A DNA stretch of 64,000 bases from an uncultured SAR116 cluster alpha proteobacterium (GCA_902622515.1 CACNQE010000002.1:1-64000); one strand, 5' to 3'; counted from the first letter of the stretch, positions 48,254 to 59,069 are shown. Made by a program: numbers and translations. Notes: a model not told the origin generated them from the sequence alone.

Positions 48254-49360
48254 TTATCTTGTCATTCCAACCTTTGCGGCTAGGCCAGCCTCAATGAATT
48301 CGTCAATATCCCCATCTAGAACTGCTTGAGTGTTTCCGGTCTCAACTTGTGTTCTAAGATCTTTTACCATTTGATAGGGATGCAAAACATATGACCTAAT
48401 CTGACTCCCCCAACCATTATCTGCTTTTTCGGAATTTCCTTCATTCGCTTCATTTTCTCTTTTCTGAAGTTCAGCTTCATATAACCTAGCTCTTAACATT
48501 TTCATTGCGGTAGCTTTATTACGATGTTGAGACCTATCTGATTGACATTGAACGATTATGTTTGTTGGAATGTGTGTAATTCGGATCGCTGAGTCTGTGG
48601 TGTTTACATGTTGCCCACCTGCTCCAGACGCCCTAAATGTGTCTATTCTCAAATCCTTTTCTTCTATGTCTATTTCAATATTATCATCAATCTCTGGATA
48701 CACCCAAATGCTAGAGAAGCTTGTATGCCTTCGCGCAGAACTATCAAATGGAGATATTCTTACCAATCTATGAACTCCAGATTCTGTTTTCATCCAACCA
48801 TAGCTACAATCCCCAATAATTCTTATTGTTGCTGATTTTATCCCAGCTTCTTCTCCATCTGTTTCATCTATAACATCTACTTTAAATCCTCTCTGCTCTG
48901 CCCACCTAGTATACATTCGGAAAAGCATTGCAGCCCAGTCTTGTGCTTCAGTACCACCTGCACCGGAGTGAATTTCAACGAAACAATTATTTTTATCCGC
49001 TTCGCCTGACAAAAGAGTTTCAATTTGCTTTTTCCCTGCAACTACAGAAAGATTTTTAATCGCATTTTCTATTTCACTAATTAATTCTTGATCCTGCTCG
49101 TCATTTGCAAGTTGAAGCATTTCCAGCTGGTCATTTAAACCATTCTCTAAATCGTTTATACTCTGAATTTTATTTTCAAGTGTAGTTTTTTCGCGCATTA
49201 AATTTTGAGCATTTTTTTGGTCATTCCAAAAACCTACTGCTGAACTAGTTTCTTCAATCTTCAAGATTCTATTTTGCGCTTCCTCTAAATTTAAGTGTCT
49301 TTTTAGAAGTTCAATGGATTGTTTTATGTTATCTAACGCGTGCTGTGTTTCTGTTTGCAT
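48254..49360 (-). CDS. prfB: Peptide chain release factor 2
   Basis: 368 aa in one uninterrupted frame, so no programmed frameshift as in E. coli prfB. Stop-recognition SPF motif in RISPFDSSARRHTSFSS and the peptidyl-hydrolysis GGQ in ASGAGGQHVN. Reads UGA and UAA. Confidence 0.97.
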   Translation of the reverse strand: MQTETQHALDNIKQSIELLKRHLNLEEAQNRILKIEETSSAVGFWNDQKNAQNLMREKTTLENKIQSINDLENGLNDQLEMLQLANDEQDQELISEIENAIKNLSVVAGKKQIETLLSGEADKNNCFVEIHSGAGGTEAQDWAAMLFRMYTRWAEQRGFKVDVIDETDGEEAGIKSATIRIIGDCSYGWMKTESGVHRLVRISPFDSSARRHTSFSSIWVYPEIDDNIEIDIEEKDLRIDTFRASGAGGQHVNTTDSAIRITHIPTNIIVQCQSDRSQHRNKATAMKMLRARLYEAELQKRENEANEGNSEKADNGWGSQIRSYVLHPYQMVKDLRTQVETGNTQAVLDGDIDEFIEAGLAAKVGMTR

Positions 49361-49444
49361 AATATATTCTTAACAAATCTTTCTGATTAAACGTAATAGA
49401 TAATTAAAAAAAATTAACGTGCAATAGTTTAGAGCTTGAAATTA

Positions 49445-51865
49445 CTAATACAGCTCAGGTGTAACTGTCGTTTTCTTGGTTACACTATCTTCTGGAAGGT
49501 CAATAAAATTTAATGTTGAGGGAGACTGCCCAGGTTTAAAAACCTCCATTACTACATTCGGGTCAGAAAGTTTAACTTGGTAACCCTTCTCTGCGTGAAC
49601 AGGATATAAATTCACACCATCAGGACGTCTAAAGGGAATTTGAGGTGCACTTGATAACGCCTTTGTCATGAACGATTTGAAAATTGGAACCGCAACAGAG
49701 GAACCCGTTTCTCGCTTTCCAAGAGGCCGTGGTGTATCAAATCCAACAAAAACACCTGCAACCAAATCTGGAGAAAAACCTACAAACCACGCATTTGTGT
49801 TATCATTAGTTGTACCAGTTTTTCCAGCAAGAACTAATCCAGTTTCTTGTAATTTTCTTCCGGTACCTCTCTTTATTACTCCCTCAAGCATTGTAATAAT
49901 TTGATATGCAGATGCAGGATCCGTTAGTTGTACTCTATCATCTGGCAATATAGGAACATTTTGTTTTTTCCAACCTGAACTCACAAGACAATCCTGACAT
50001 CTTCGATTATCGTGTCGCATAATTGTTTTACCATACCTATCTTGAACTCTGTCAATTAAGCTTGGACTCACTTTTAATCCACCATTAACCAATTGGCCAT
50101 AGGCTGCTGTAATCTTAACCAGAGTAGTTTCACCAGCTCCTAAAGCCATCGATAAATATAGAGGTAGATCCGTATTTATATTAAATTTTTTTGCATAATC
50201 TTGCACTACTGGCATACCAATAGCCATTGCGAGTCTAGCAGTCATCAAATTTCGGGATTTTTCGATTCCAACCCTCATAATTGATGGCCCATAAAATCGT
50301 TTTGTATAATTAGATGGCTTCCATTTTGGTAGTCCTGGTCCTTGGTCAACAGCTAATGGCGCATCAAGAATTTGGGTAGTTGGACTATAGCCCTGGTCAA
50401 GTGCAGCGAGATAAATGAAGGGCTTAAACGCCGAGCCTGGCTGACGATATGCTTGAGTGGCTCTGTTAAACTCTGATTCATTAAAATTATATCCACCTGA
50501 CATTGCAAGTAATCTTCCTGTGTGAGGGTCCATCACCACAATGGCCCCCTCCACGAGTGGGCGCTGACCCAATGCCCAGTATTCAGGATTCCATAGAAAA
50601 TCCTTTGGTATCAAATCTGATGCGTCTTCGGGTCGCTGCACAATAACGACATCTCCTGCTTTAAGCACCTCCTCCAATGATTTTACCTTTGGCGGACGTA
50701 TTCCATCTTTATTACGTGGAGGATACGCCCATTTTGCGAGCGCAAATGGAATAATGCCCTTAATACCCTCAACATAAATTTCTGCTTCAAATGGTTTAAC
50801 TTTTAAAACCAAAGCGGCATGTCGTCCTTTCGGCATAGACATCGTAATCTGTGAAAGTTGGTCATCAATATTTTCTGACCGGTTTATCTGTGTAACAGCA
50901 CCTCGCCAACCTTGTCGCCTATCTAGTGATTCCAGACCATTTATCAATGCATTTTCTGCAAAAACTTGTAAAGTTGGGTCTAATGTTGTTCTAACTGACA
51001 ATCCTCCACCATAAACCATGTCAGAGCCAAATAAGAATATAAGTTCACGCCTTACCTCTTCCGTAAAATAAGGCGCTTCAGCAAGGTCAGAACCTGTTTG
51101 TTCCCTTACTCCCAAATCGTAAGATTGTGCGAAAACTTTCTCATCTTGCGTAATATAACCATTCAAAAACATTTGCTGCAATACCCAATTTCTCCTAGCA
51201 ATTGCATCTTTCGCTTTATTGACCGGGTGATAATTATTTGGTGCCTTAGGAAGAGCCGCTAAATATGCAATTTCGTGCAATTGAAGTTGGTCAAGGGGCT
51301 TATCGAAATAATTTAATGCAGCTGCTGCGACCCCATAACTTGATAGCCCCAAATAAATATCATTTAAATAAAGAGCTAATATATCATCTTTCTCTAAAGC
51401 ACGTTCTATACGAATAGCAAGGATTGCTTCTTTTATTTTACGTTCCACTGACACCTCATTAGTGAGCAAAAAGTTTTTTGCGACCTGTTGAGTTATTGTA
51501 GAAGCACCAATTGGTCTCCTGCCAGAGCCAATGTTGGAAATATTTGTTATAATAGCGCGGCTTAATGCTTTTAAGTCCACACCAAAATGCTGATAGAATG
51601 ACTTATCCTCAGCAGAGAGAAATGCAGCAATAAGATCAGGCGGCATTGCTTGTGTCGGCATAAACAAACGTTTTTCCGTTGCATATTCTGCTAATAATGC
51701 GCCATCTCCAGCATGTATGCGTGTGACAACTGGCGGTTCATAATCAGCGAGCTTTGCGTAATCAGGTAAATCCTGCCCATAAGACCAAAATACCCATAAA
51801 ATTCCACCTATACCTGCAAGCGTGCAAATTATGAAAAACGTAAAAATTCCAAAAAATAATCTCAT
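49445..51865 (-). CDS. mrcA: Penicillin-binding protein 1A
   Basis: 806 aa bifunctional class A PBP. Signal-anchor helix, glycosyltransferase domain with EDKSFYQHFGVD and GASTITQQVAKNFLL, an OB-like insert, then a transpeptidase with SxxK in PGSAFKPF and KTGTTN. Polymerises and cross-links peptidoglycan. Follows the amidase gene by 65 bases on the same strand. Confidence 0.96.
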   Translation of the reverse strand: MRLFFGIFTFFIICTLAGIGGILWVFWSYGQDLPDYAKLADYEPPVVTRIHAGDGALLAEYATEKRLFMPTQAMPPDLIAAFLSAEDKSFYQHFGVDLKALSRAIITNISNIGSGRRPIGASTITQQVAKNFLLTNEVSVERKIKEAILAIRIERALEKDDILALYLNDIYLGLSSYGVAAAALNYFDKPLDQLQLHEIAYLAALPKAPNNYHPVNKAKDAIARRNWVLQQMFLNGYITQDEKVFAQSYDLGVREQTGSDLAEAPYFTEEVRRELIFLFGSDMVYGGGLSVRTTLDPTLQVFAENALINGLESLDRRQGWRGAVTQINRSENIDDQLSQITMSMPKGRHAALVLKVKPFEAEIYVEGIKGIIPFALAKWAYPPRNKDGIRPPKVKSLEEVLKAGDVVIVQRPEDASDLIPKDFLWNPEYWALGQRPLVEGAIVVMDPHTGRLLAMSGGYNFNESEFNRATQAYRQPGSAFKPFIYLAALDQGYSPTTQILDAPLAVDQGPGLPKWKPSNYTKRFYGPSIMRVGIEKSRNLMTARLAMAIGMPVVQDYAKKFNINTDLPLYLSMALGAGETTLVKITAAYGQLVNGGLKVSPSLIDRVQDRYGKTIMRHDNRRCQDCLVSSGWKKQNVPILPDDRVQLTDPASAYQIITMLEGVIKRGTGRKLQETGLVLAGKTGTTNDNTNAWFVGFSPDLVAGVFVGFDTPRPLGKRETGSSVAVPIFKSFMTKALSSAPQIPFRRPDGVNLYPVHAEKGYQVKLSDPNVVMEVFKPGQSPSTLNFIDLPEDSVTKKTTVTPELY

Positions 51866-51930
51866 TTTAATTTTACTAATTTCTTTTTAGGGCAATTTTA
51901 TGACAACTGATAAATTTACTATTCAAATTA

Positions 51931-53253
51931 TTATAGTTGAGACGAATTTAGATATTTCAAAATAGCATCTGCAATTTTTTTTGTTAACTTATCAATATAC
52001 TTATTTTTGTTTAAGTTGGCTTCATCTTGCTTATTTGTCAGAAAACCCATTTCTATTAAAACAGAGGGAATATCAGGTGACTTTAATACTGCAAAACCAG
52101 CAAATCGATGCCCACGTTTATCACCTCCTGGAAAAGAGCGAACTTTTTCTAATATAGCTTTTGCTAAATAGGTAGATTCATTCATTGACTCTCTTTGAAA
52201 CATTCCCAATAAGGCGTTAGCAGCTTGTGGATCTTGAGCAGCCAAATCAAGTCCCCCGAGCAAATCAGCCTTATTTTCACGCTCTGCTATTAATTCTGCT
52301 TCCTTATCTGAGGCTTTGTCTGATAAAGAGAACACAGATATCCCGTATGCATTCACATTTGGGGCAGCGTCTGCATGAATAGAAACAAATAAATCCGCTT
52401 GATGTTTACGCGCAATTGCAATTCTTTCTCTTAATTTTATAAAGCTGTCATCCTCTCTAGTTAGTCTTGCAATAACCTGTCCGGTATTATTTAAGTGTTC
52501 TGCTAAACGCCTAGAAGCATTAAATGTAATTTCCTTCTCTTTTGTACCAGAAAGGCCGATTGCACCAGGATCTTTGCCGCCATGTCCAGGATCTATTGTA
52601 ACAACCCACCTTTTGGGCCTTTTTAAGGGCGATATCAGCTCAACAACCCTTCCAGAAAGTTGTATGCTTTGAGCTTCTTCTGTTTCATCCGACATATTGG
52701 TGTAATCTTTATCATAAATTTGGTTTTGTATAATTAAATCGATCTCATTATTTGCAAGATAAGGTGTTTTCCTTAACGCCTCTTTGGCTATAGAGAATGC
52801 GGTTTTCCCCCTGTCAAGAATATCTACCACTATCCTGTGACCTGCATCCTCAGGAGGTAGAAGAAATGCTGCTACAGGGGCTGCGGGTCTTGATAATTCA
52901 AATACCAATCTACCTGTGTTAGAGTCAGGTTTACCATATCGATAGGAACTAACTGGACCAAAAGTTATACTTCCAGAATGTTTCAAATTCGGCACATTCC
53001 AATCAGTGTTTGCAGTATCGATAACAAGCCTGTAGGGGTTTTCTAGCAAAAAAATACGAGTCTCTGGTGCAATGCTTGTTTCAACAACAATTCTAGTAGC
53101 TGAACCAGTAAATCCCTCCAATCCCCTCACTTCATATATTTGACCAAATCGAAAATTAACATAATTATTTTTAAAGTCTGCCTTTGCAGACAATAAAGTT
53201 CCTAAAATGAAACTAATGAATATGATGATAAAAAATAAAGGTTTTTTAGACAT
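51931..53253 (-). CDS. AmiC-type N-acetylmuramoyl-L-alanine amidase
   Basis: 440 aa with signal peptide. An AMIN domain (about 35-150) that targets septal peptidoglycan precedes an Amidase_3 domain with Zn ligands in DPGHGGKDPGAIG, the Glu after it, SIHADA and a C-terminal LIEMGFLTN. Splits daughter-cell wall. In the same unit as PBP1A. Confidence 0.95.
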   Translation of the reverse strand: MSKKPLFFIIIFISFILGTLLSAKADFKNNYVNFRFGQIYEVRGLEGFTGSATRIVVETSIAPETRIFLLENPYRLVIDTANTDWNVPNLKHSGSITFGPVSSYRYGKPDSNTGRLVFELSRPAAPVAAFLLPPEDAGHRIVVDILDRGKTAFSIAKEALRKTPYLANNEIDLIIQNQIYDKDYTNMSDETEEAQSIQLSGRVVELISPLKRPKRWVVTIDPGHGGKDPGAIGLSGTKEKEITFNASRRLAEHLNNTGQVIARLTREDDSFIKLRERIAIARKHQADLFVSIHADAAPNVNAYGISVFSLSDKASDKEAELIAERENKADLLGGLDLAAQDPQAANALLGMFQRESMNESTYLAKAILEKVRSFPGGDKRGHRFAGFAVLKSPDIPSVLIEMGFLTNKQDEANLNKNKYIDKLTKKIADAILKYLNSSQL

Positions 53254-53784
53254 AATTAAAGCATTGTGGAGAACAAAATAAAACTCAATAAAAAAAGTTA
53301 TTTGATAATTTTAATTAATTACCAACTTCTATTTGGATTATAAAGTTTTAACGTCTGCATTACTTATATTAATGACTAATTTAGCTCGCTAAATTAACAA
53401 AAAACTTGCAAGATAAAAATACTTATAACAGATGTAACTCAATTTTCTTTTCCTTATTTTCTCTTCATGTGATATTACCTTTATTATTGCGAAAGTTACA
53501 CATAGGGCAGACTTTTTCGTTTGGATATTTGTTCAACAAAAATAAGCTAAATTGATACCTCGCAACTCTATTATTTTTTATATTCTGCAGAATGATGAAA
53601 CCAAAAATGACAAATATATTTGAGCCTTTATTCTACTTTAATACTGTTCTCGTAGAGCATTATAACAATTCAATCCATAGGCTTAACTGTGCCATTCTGA
53701 ATACTAACACAACTAGACCAGCCATTGAAAAATCATCTTGCAATCGCATCTATCAAAGCTTGCAAATGACAGAGAGATATACTT
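53254..53784 (+). promoter_or_regulatory. 531-base leader and promoter region of rne / amidase
   Basis: No protein gene is supported here. It lies between divergent amidase and rne, and is AT-rich. It contains a perfect inverted repeat, TAATTTAGC-TC-GCTAAATTA (53377-53396). RNase E genes in other bacteria have long 5' leaders used for autoregulation; that role is inferred for this region. Confidence 0.5.
53377..53396. repeat. Perfect 9-base inverted repeat upstream of rne
   Basis: Arms TAATTTAGC and GCTAAATTA around TC. As RNA it would form an 8-pair stem with a CUCG loop; as DNA it is a near-perfect dyad that could be an operator. No T-tract follows. Confidence 0.7.
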
Positions 53785-56154
53785 ATGAACAAAAAACTAC
53801 TCATCGATGCCCATCAACCAGAAGAGACACGAGTTGTCCTTCTTTATGATCAAAAAATTGAAGAATTTGACTATGAAAATACAGCCCGAAAACAACTAAA
53901 AGGTAATGTCTATCTTGCGCGTGTAACTCGCGTTGAACCATCTTTACAAGCTGCTTTTGTTGAATATGGAGGCAATCGTCAGGGATTTCTTGCTTTCAGT
54001 GAAATTCATCCAGATTATTATCGAATACCAATCGAAGACAGAGAGGCGTTAAAGAAACAAACAGAGTCTGTGGATGATGAAGAGGAGGAAAATACCTCCT
54101 TAAAAACGGAGTCGCTCGAAACGATCGATAATGAAGAAGAATTAGCTATTTCTGCAAAGAAGTTAAATCCTAACCCTTCGCACAAATATAAAATTCAAGA
54201 AGTTATTTCTCGAAAACAAATATTGCTTGTTCAGGTTGTAAAAGAGGAACGTGGTAATAAAGGAGCTGCTCTTACAACATATCTCTCTCTTGCTGGGCGC
54301 TATTGTGTTCTGATGCCTAACAGTAATAGAGGTGGAGGTGTTTCGCGCAAAATAAATAATCCCTTAGATAGAAAACGACTGAAATCAGTAGTTAGCGGAT
54401 TAGATATAGCTGAAGGAATGGCAGTCATTGTTAGAACAGCTGGTTCAAAAAGGACTAAAACTGAAATAAAGCGAGATTATACTTACTTAACCAAATTATG
54501 GAATGATATTAGAACCAATACAATGAAATCAGAGGCTCCCTGTCTTATACACGAAGAAGGTAGTTTAGTTAAACGTGCTATTCGAGACATTTATACTAAC
54601 GATATTGAAGAAGTATATGTGGAGGGTGGAGATAGCTACAAAATAGCAAAAACCCATATGAAAATGCTTATACCAAGTCACGCCAAAAGGGTATTCGAAT
54701 TCATCGGTGATAATCACCTTTTCCAACAATATGAAGTTGAAGAACAGCTAGAGCAAATTCATCAAAATGAGGTCATCCTAAAATCAGGGGGCTATTTAGT
54801 ATTTAATCAGACAGAGGCTCTTGTTGCTATTGATGTAAACTCTGGAAAAGCAACAAGAGAACGTAATATTGAGGAGACTGCTGTCAAAACAAATGTCGAA
54901 GCAGCAGAGGAAATTGGACGACAACTGAAATTACGAGATTTATCGGGACTTATCGTAATCGATTTTATAGATATGGAAGAAAATAGAAACCAGCATTTAG
55001 TTGAGGGAAAATTAAAAGAGGCTCTTCGTAATGATAGAGCCAGAATACAAGTAGGCAGCATAAGTCATTTTGGGCTTTTAGAAATGTCTAGACAACGATT
55101 ACGTCCCTCTCTAGTTGAATCAATTTCTCAAACATGCCCCCATTGTGAAGGTACTGGAAGGGTGCGTTCTGTTAACTCATCCGCCCTCCAAATTTTGCGA
55201 ATTCTTGAAGAAGAAATTAGTAATATTTCTGCAAAAGAGCTTACAATCATTACACAAACAGAAATCGCAATTTACATTCTCAATGAAAAAAGGGGGACTC
55301 TGACCGAACTTGAGAATAGAGCAGGCTGTAAGATCTCAATTAAAGCAGATGCAACCTTAATTGAAAATGAATATCAATTATTGGTGGATAATATCCCTTT
55401 ACAAACAAAAGAAAAATTAGTTTCTGGTAAAAATAAAACCGAGCGGAGCAAAGAACCTCACCATCACTCGCACCCCTCAAATGAAGAAGATATCGAGAAT
55501 GGAGACCAACCAAAACGCAAACGACGTGGTCGTCGTGGCGGTAGACGCAGGCGTCGGCGTGATGGAGATGATACAGTCATGTCTCAAAACATAGATAATG
55601 TTTCGGAAACAGAAAATAACTTAGATTCTGAAGAAAACTCGAGGCAGATGGCAAAAAGCCTCCCCAACTATAATTTGGAAATTAATGAAACTCAAACAAG
55701 ACCAAAATCTCGCAGACGCCGTGGTGGTAAATCAAAACAAAATGAATCAACTATAAATTCTGCAGAAGAAATATCTGCAAATGTTGAGGCACACGGCACT
55801 GCATCATCCTCAGAATTCAGCAATGAATCAGGTGGTGATAAGTCAAAAATAAAAAAAGCAAAGAAGAAAGTGACTCCAAAATCTGCACTATCAAAACCTG
55901 CAAATGAGGACAAAACTAAAAAATCAACACGCCCTAAAACTAAGGTAAAAAAATCAAATAGTAAAAAATTAGCCAGTAAAAAGGTAAGTAAGAAAAAGAA
56001 CTCCGCAACAAATCAAAAAAAGTCTGAATCTCCAAATTCCCCTGAGGGTCTTGCAGCTGGAAGAGAGCCCTTGGCTTCGATTGAATTAGGTGTGACTGAG
56101 GTTGGAGACAATGCTCCAGTGGCCAAAAAGCGCGGCTGGTGGACAAAAAAATAA
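53785..56154 (+). CDS. rne: Ribonuclease E
   Basis: 789 aa endonuclease that initiates mRNA decay and rRNA/tRNA processing. S1 domain (about 38-180) carries a Glu/Asp-rich insert of about 50 residues; catalytic Asp in ALVAIDVNSGKATRER and IVIDFIDM; Zn-link CPHCEGTGRV. The second half is disordered: an Arg-rich block (RKRRGRRGGRRRRRR) for RNA binding, a second (SRRRRGG), then a Lys-rich tail. The terminal AKKRGWWTKK matches the alphaproteobacterial GWW peptide that binds PNPase in Caulobacter. Confidence 0.96.
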   Translation: MNKKLLIDAHQPEETRVVLLYDQKIEEFDYENTARKQLKGNVYLARVTRVEPSLQAAFVEYGGNRQGFLAFSEIHPDYYRIPIEDREALKKQTESVDDEEEENTSLKTESLETIDNEEELAISAKKLNPNPSHKYKIQEVISRKQILLVQVVKEERGNKGAALTTYLSLAGRYCVLMPNSNRGGGVSRKINNPLDRKRLKSVVSGLDIAEGMAVIVRTAGSKRTKTEIKRDYTYLTKLWNDIRTNTMKSEAPCLIHEEGSLVKRAIRDIYTNDIEEVYVEGGDSYKIAKTHMKMLIPSHAKRVFEFIGDNHLFQQYEVEEQLEQIHQNEVILKSGGYLVFNQTEALVAIDVNSGKATRERNIEETAVKTNVEAAEEIGRQLKLRDLSGLIVIDFIDMEENRNQHLVEGKLKEALRNDRARIQVGSISHFGLLEMSRQRLRPSLVESISQTCPHCEGTGRVRSVNSSALQILRILEEEISNISAKELTIITQTEIAIYILNEKRGTLTELENRAGCKISIKADATLIENEYQLLVDNIPLQTKEKLVSGKNKTERSKEPHHHSHPSNEEDIENGDQPKRKRRGRRGGRRRRRRDGDDTVMSQNIDNVSETENNLDSEENSRQMAKSLPNYNLEINETQTRPKSRRRRGGKSKQNESTINSAEEISANVEAHGTASSSEFSNESGGDKSKIKKAKKKVTPKSALSKPANEDKTKKSTRPKTKVKKSNSKKLASKKVSKKKNSATNQKKSESPNSPEGLAAGREPLASIELGVTEVGDNAPVAKKRGWWTKK

Positions 56155-56182
56155 CTTAAAAATAAATTTTTAGTTTTATTTA

Positions 56183-57364
56183 TTAAGCGGCGTCCCTTTT
56201 ATATGTTAACACAAATTCATTAATTCGTTTAACAGCCTCATGCATTGTTTGCGTCGAACCTGCAAAAGATAAACGCAAATATCGATGTCCATTAATTGGA
56301 TCAAAGTCAACACCTGGAGTGGTTGCAACACCAGTCTCATCGAGTAATTTTTTAGCAAAATTAATTGAGTCCACACTTAACGCGGATATATCTGCATAAA
56401 TATAAAAAGCTCCATCACATGGAGCAGCATTTCCTAAAAACTCTGCAGGCAGACCTGATAATAACAAGTTCCTATTTTCCTTGTAACGTCTAATATTCTG
56501 ATCTAATTCTTCACTGCAATCAAAAGCCGCAATCGCTGCAATTTGATTTGGTGTTGGTGCTGAAATATACAAATTTTGCGCTAATTTTTCAGCTGTGTTT
56601 AATAATTGTTCAGGCAATATCATCCAACCAATGCGCCATCCTGTCATAGAAAAATATTTTGAAAGGCTATTTATTACAATCACATTATCGGTATATTTCA
56701 ACGCTGTCTCACATCTACCTTTGTAGGATAATCCGTGATAAATTTCATCGGATATTAATCTAACTCCACTTTTATCACACCATTCACAGATATCTTTCAA
56801 CTCATTGTCTGGAATTACTACGCCAGTTGGGTTATGGGGACTTGCAATCATTAGACCATCAGGCAATTTATCCCATTTTTCCATATCTTTTAATTTTGGC
56901 ACCCACCCTTCTGATGGACCCGCATTTAGTGTAACGGGCTCTAACCCCATACCTAACATAAGATTGCGGTAGGCAGGATAACCCGGATTTGGGATTGCGA
57001 TTTTATCCCCAATATCAAACGCGGCCAGGAAAGATATTGCAAATGCCATTGATGAACCAACTGTTACTGCAACACGCTCAGGTCCGATTCTTTGCCCATA
57101 CCATTGTTCATAATGGTCTGCTATTCTTAACCGTAACTCTGGGATTCCTAGTGCCACTGAATATCCGTGTGTTTTTAATTGTCCCATGGATGCAGCGAGA
57201 GCATCAATAACTTTCTGAGGTGCTGGAGAACAAGGCTGCCCAACCTCTAGATGCACTATATCACCTCCATCAGCTTCTAATTCAGCCGCAAGACGCATTA
57301 CGTCCATTGCCATAAATGGTGGCATTTTGCTTCTATTAGACACTTTTAATGATGGACCACTCAT
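56183..57364 (-). CDS. Class I/II PLP aminotransferase
   Basis: 393 aa. Fold type I with ASPHNPTGVVIPD, DEIYHGLSY and PLP-Lys in SLSKYFSMTGWRIGW; the final RLSFAGS contributes the substrate-carboxylate Arg. Resembles aspartate/alanine-type aminotransferases; donor and acceptor cannot be told from sequence. Convergent with rne, 28 bases apart. Confidence 0.9.
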   Translation of the reverse strand: MSGPSLKVSNRSKMPPFMAMDVMRLAAELEADGGDIVHLEVGQPCSPAPQKVIDALAASMGQLKTHGYSVALGIPELRLRIADHYEQWYGQRIGPERVAVTVGSSMAFAISFLAAFDIGDKIAIPNPGYPAYRNLMLGMGLEPVTLNAGPSEGWVPKLKDMEKWDKLPDGLMIASPHNPTGVVIPDNELKDICEWCDKSGVRLISDEIYHGLSYKGRCETALKYTDNVIVINSLSKYFSMTGWRIGWMILPEQLLNTAEKLAQNLYISAPTPNQIAAIAAFDCSEELDQNIRRYKENRNLLLSGLPAEFLGNAAPCDGAFYIYADISALSVDSINFAKKLLDETGVATTPGVDFDPINGHRYLRLSFAGSTQTMHEAVKRINEFVLTYKRDAA

Positions 57365-57596
57365 TTTGTTACCCTTGTTTAAGTTTTTAATCTTTATATT
57401 CTAGACAATGTGAGGCCTTATGTTAGGCTTATAAACAAATCTATTTGTGCTATAATTAACTATAATTTTTATTACTTATGTCACGCACAACATCATATCT
57501 ATTTCATTGTGTCAAATAGATTAATTAGAATTTTATACAATTTTTTGGATATTTTTAGAATTATATTTTATTTTTTTAATACAATTAACAAAACAA

Positions 57597-58940
57597 ATGA
57601 CGAATATTAGAAACTTTCATTTAATAATATCTTTTTTCCTATTTTTTATCGGTTTAACAACAAGTTGCTATGCAAATTTAATTCGGGATGCGGAAATCGA
57701 AACTAAACTAGAAGCTTTTTTACAGCCTTTACTAAAAAAAGCTAATATTTCATCGCAAATAAAAGTTAGATTGATTTTGAATTCTTCGTATAATGCCTTT
57801 GTTACCAGTGATAACGTTATCTATCTTCACTCAGGTTTATTACTAAAAGCAGAGTCTTTAGAAGAAGTCATTGGCGTAATGGCACATGAATTAGGTCATA
57901 TTGTATCTGGCCATGTGGCTAGAAAAAATGAATCATTAGAAGTTGCGAGGAATGCATCCTCTTTGAGCACTGCTCTGGCTGCCGCCGCTGCAATAGGCGG
58001 CTCTGAAGAATTAGCTGCAAGTCTTTTAATTGGTGGAAACGATAGAGTAGCAAGACACTATTATTATGGTTCCCGAATAAATGAGGCGGTTGCAGATGAA
58101 TGGGCACTTAAAATGCTTGATGAATTACAAATAAGCGCCGCTGGTATGGCAAAAATGATGAAAAGGCTATCAAATGAAAATGCTCTTCCAGAAAGTTATC
58201 AATCAGAATATTATCGAACCCACCCCGAGGCAAAAAAGCGTTTAGAAGTCTATAAAGACCATGTTTCCAAATCTAATTTCACAAACAATAGAATGAACGT
58301 AGCAGACTATGCTAGTTTCAAGCGCATAGTAGGAAAAATATCAAGTTATGAAAAACGCCCTGAAGAGATTATTCAAAATTTAAAAAATGATGACCTTTCA
58401 ATAAACGAGATGTATCAACGTACAATCGCCTACTTAAGATATGGAAGCCTAGAAAAGGCTAGTAAAGATGTAAGCTCTTTGCTTATAGCCGAGCCAAACA
58501 ACCCTTATTTTTATGAACTTGCAGGTGAAATCGCTTTTGCTGACGGATTGCTCCCATCTGCAATTAAGTATTTTGAAGAAGCATTTAATAAAAGCGGTGG
58601 GGCTCCACTAATTGCTTTACGTCTTGGGAGAGTGTTTTTATCAGCAGATAGTTCTGAGTATTATTTTAATGCAAGAGAAATACTAAAAATTGCAGTTGCT
58701 GGGGAGCCTGAGTTGCCCTTTGCTCGAAGAGAATATGCAACTGCTTTAGGAAAAACAGGGGACCTCGCTAGCGCAAACTTGCAACTTGCTGAAGCTGCTT
58801 ATCTCAGTAACGAATTGCGGCAGGCAACCAATCACTTAGAACGCGCCCTAAAGATTCCAAATTTAAACCCTGAATTAGAAAAAAGACTGAAAGACCTTAA
58901 ATTCTTAATACAAGATTCTCAGGCATTAAAAACTAAATAA
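57597..58940 (+). CDS. M48 metalloprotease with TPR (BepA-like)
   Basis: 447 aa with signal peptide. HExxH in VMAHELGHIVSGH and the third ligand in NEAVADEWALKML define an M48 zinc protease; TPR-like repeats fill the last 170 residues. BepA-like proteins supervise outer-membrane protein assembly. The gene precedes a DsbA-like gene, forming an envelope quality-control neighbourhood. Confidence 0.93.
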   Translation: MTNIRNFHLIISFFLFFIGLTTSCYANLIRDAEIETKLEAFLQPLLKKANISSQIKVRLILNSSYNAFVTSDNVIYLHSGLLLKAESLEEVIGVMAHELGHIVSGHVARKNESLEVARNASSLSTALAAAAAIGGSEELAASLLIGGNDRVARHYYYGSRINEAVADEWALKMLDELQISAAGMAKMMKRLSNENALPESYQSEYYRTHPEAKKRLEVYKDHVSKSNFTNNRMNVADYASFKRIVGKISSYEKRPEEIIQNLKNDDLSINEMYQRTIAYLRYGSLEKASKDVSSLLIAEPNNPYFYELAGEIAFADGLLPSAIKYFEEAFNKSGGAPLIALRLGRVFLSADSSEYYFNAREILKIAVAGEPELPFARREYATALGKTGDLASANLQLAEAAYLSNELRQATNHLERALKIPNLNPELEKRLKDLKFLIQDSQALKTK

Positions 58941-59069
58941 ATATTTTTAACTAATCACAATTTCTTAATAGGGATTTAGTTTTTTGTTGATCAGCTTCTT
59001 CTATTGAAAGATAAATTTGCCCATGTTAATGACCATTTTAATTGTCACATCTTTAATCGGCAGAAGAAC

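Noticed and set aside
48254-49360. Programmed frameshift in prfB
   Set aside because: The gene is one continuous frame with no early in-frame TGA.
56157-56172. TAAAAA/TTTTTA hairpin between rne and the aminotransferase
   Set aside because: Only A-T pairs; too weak to call a terminator.
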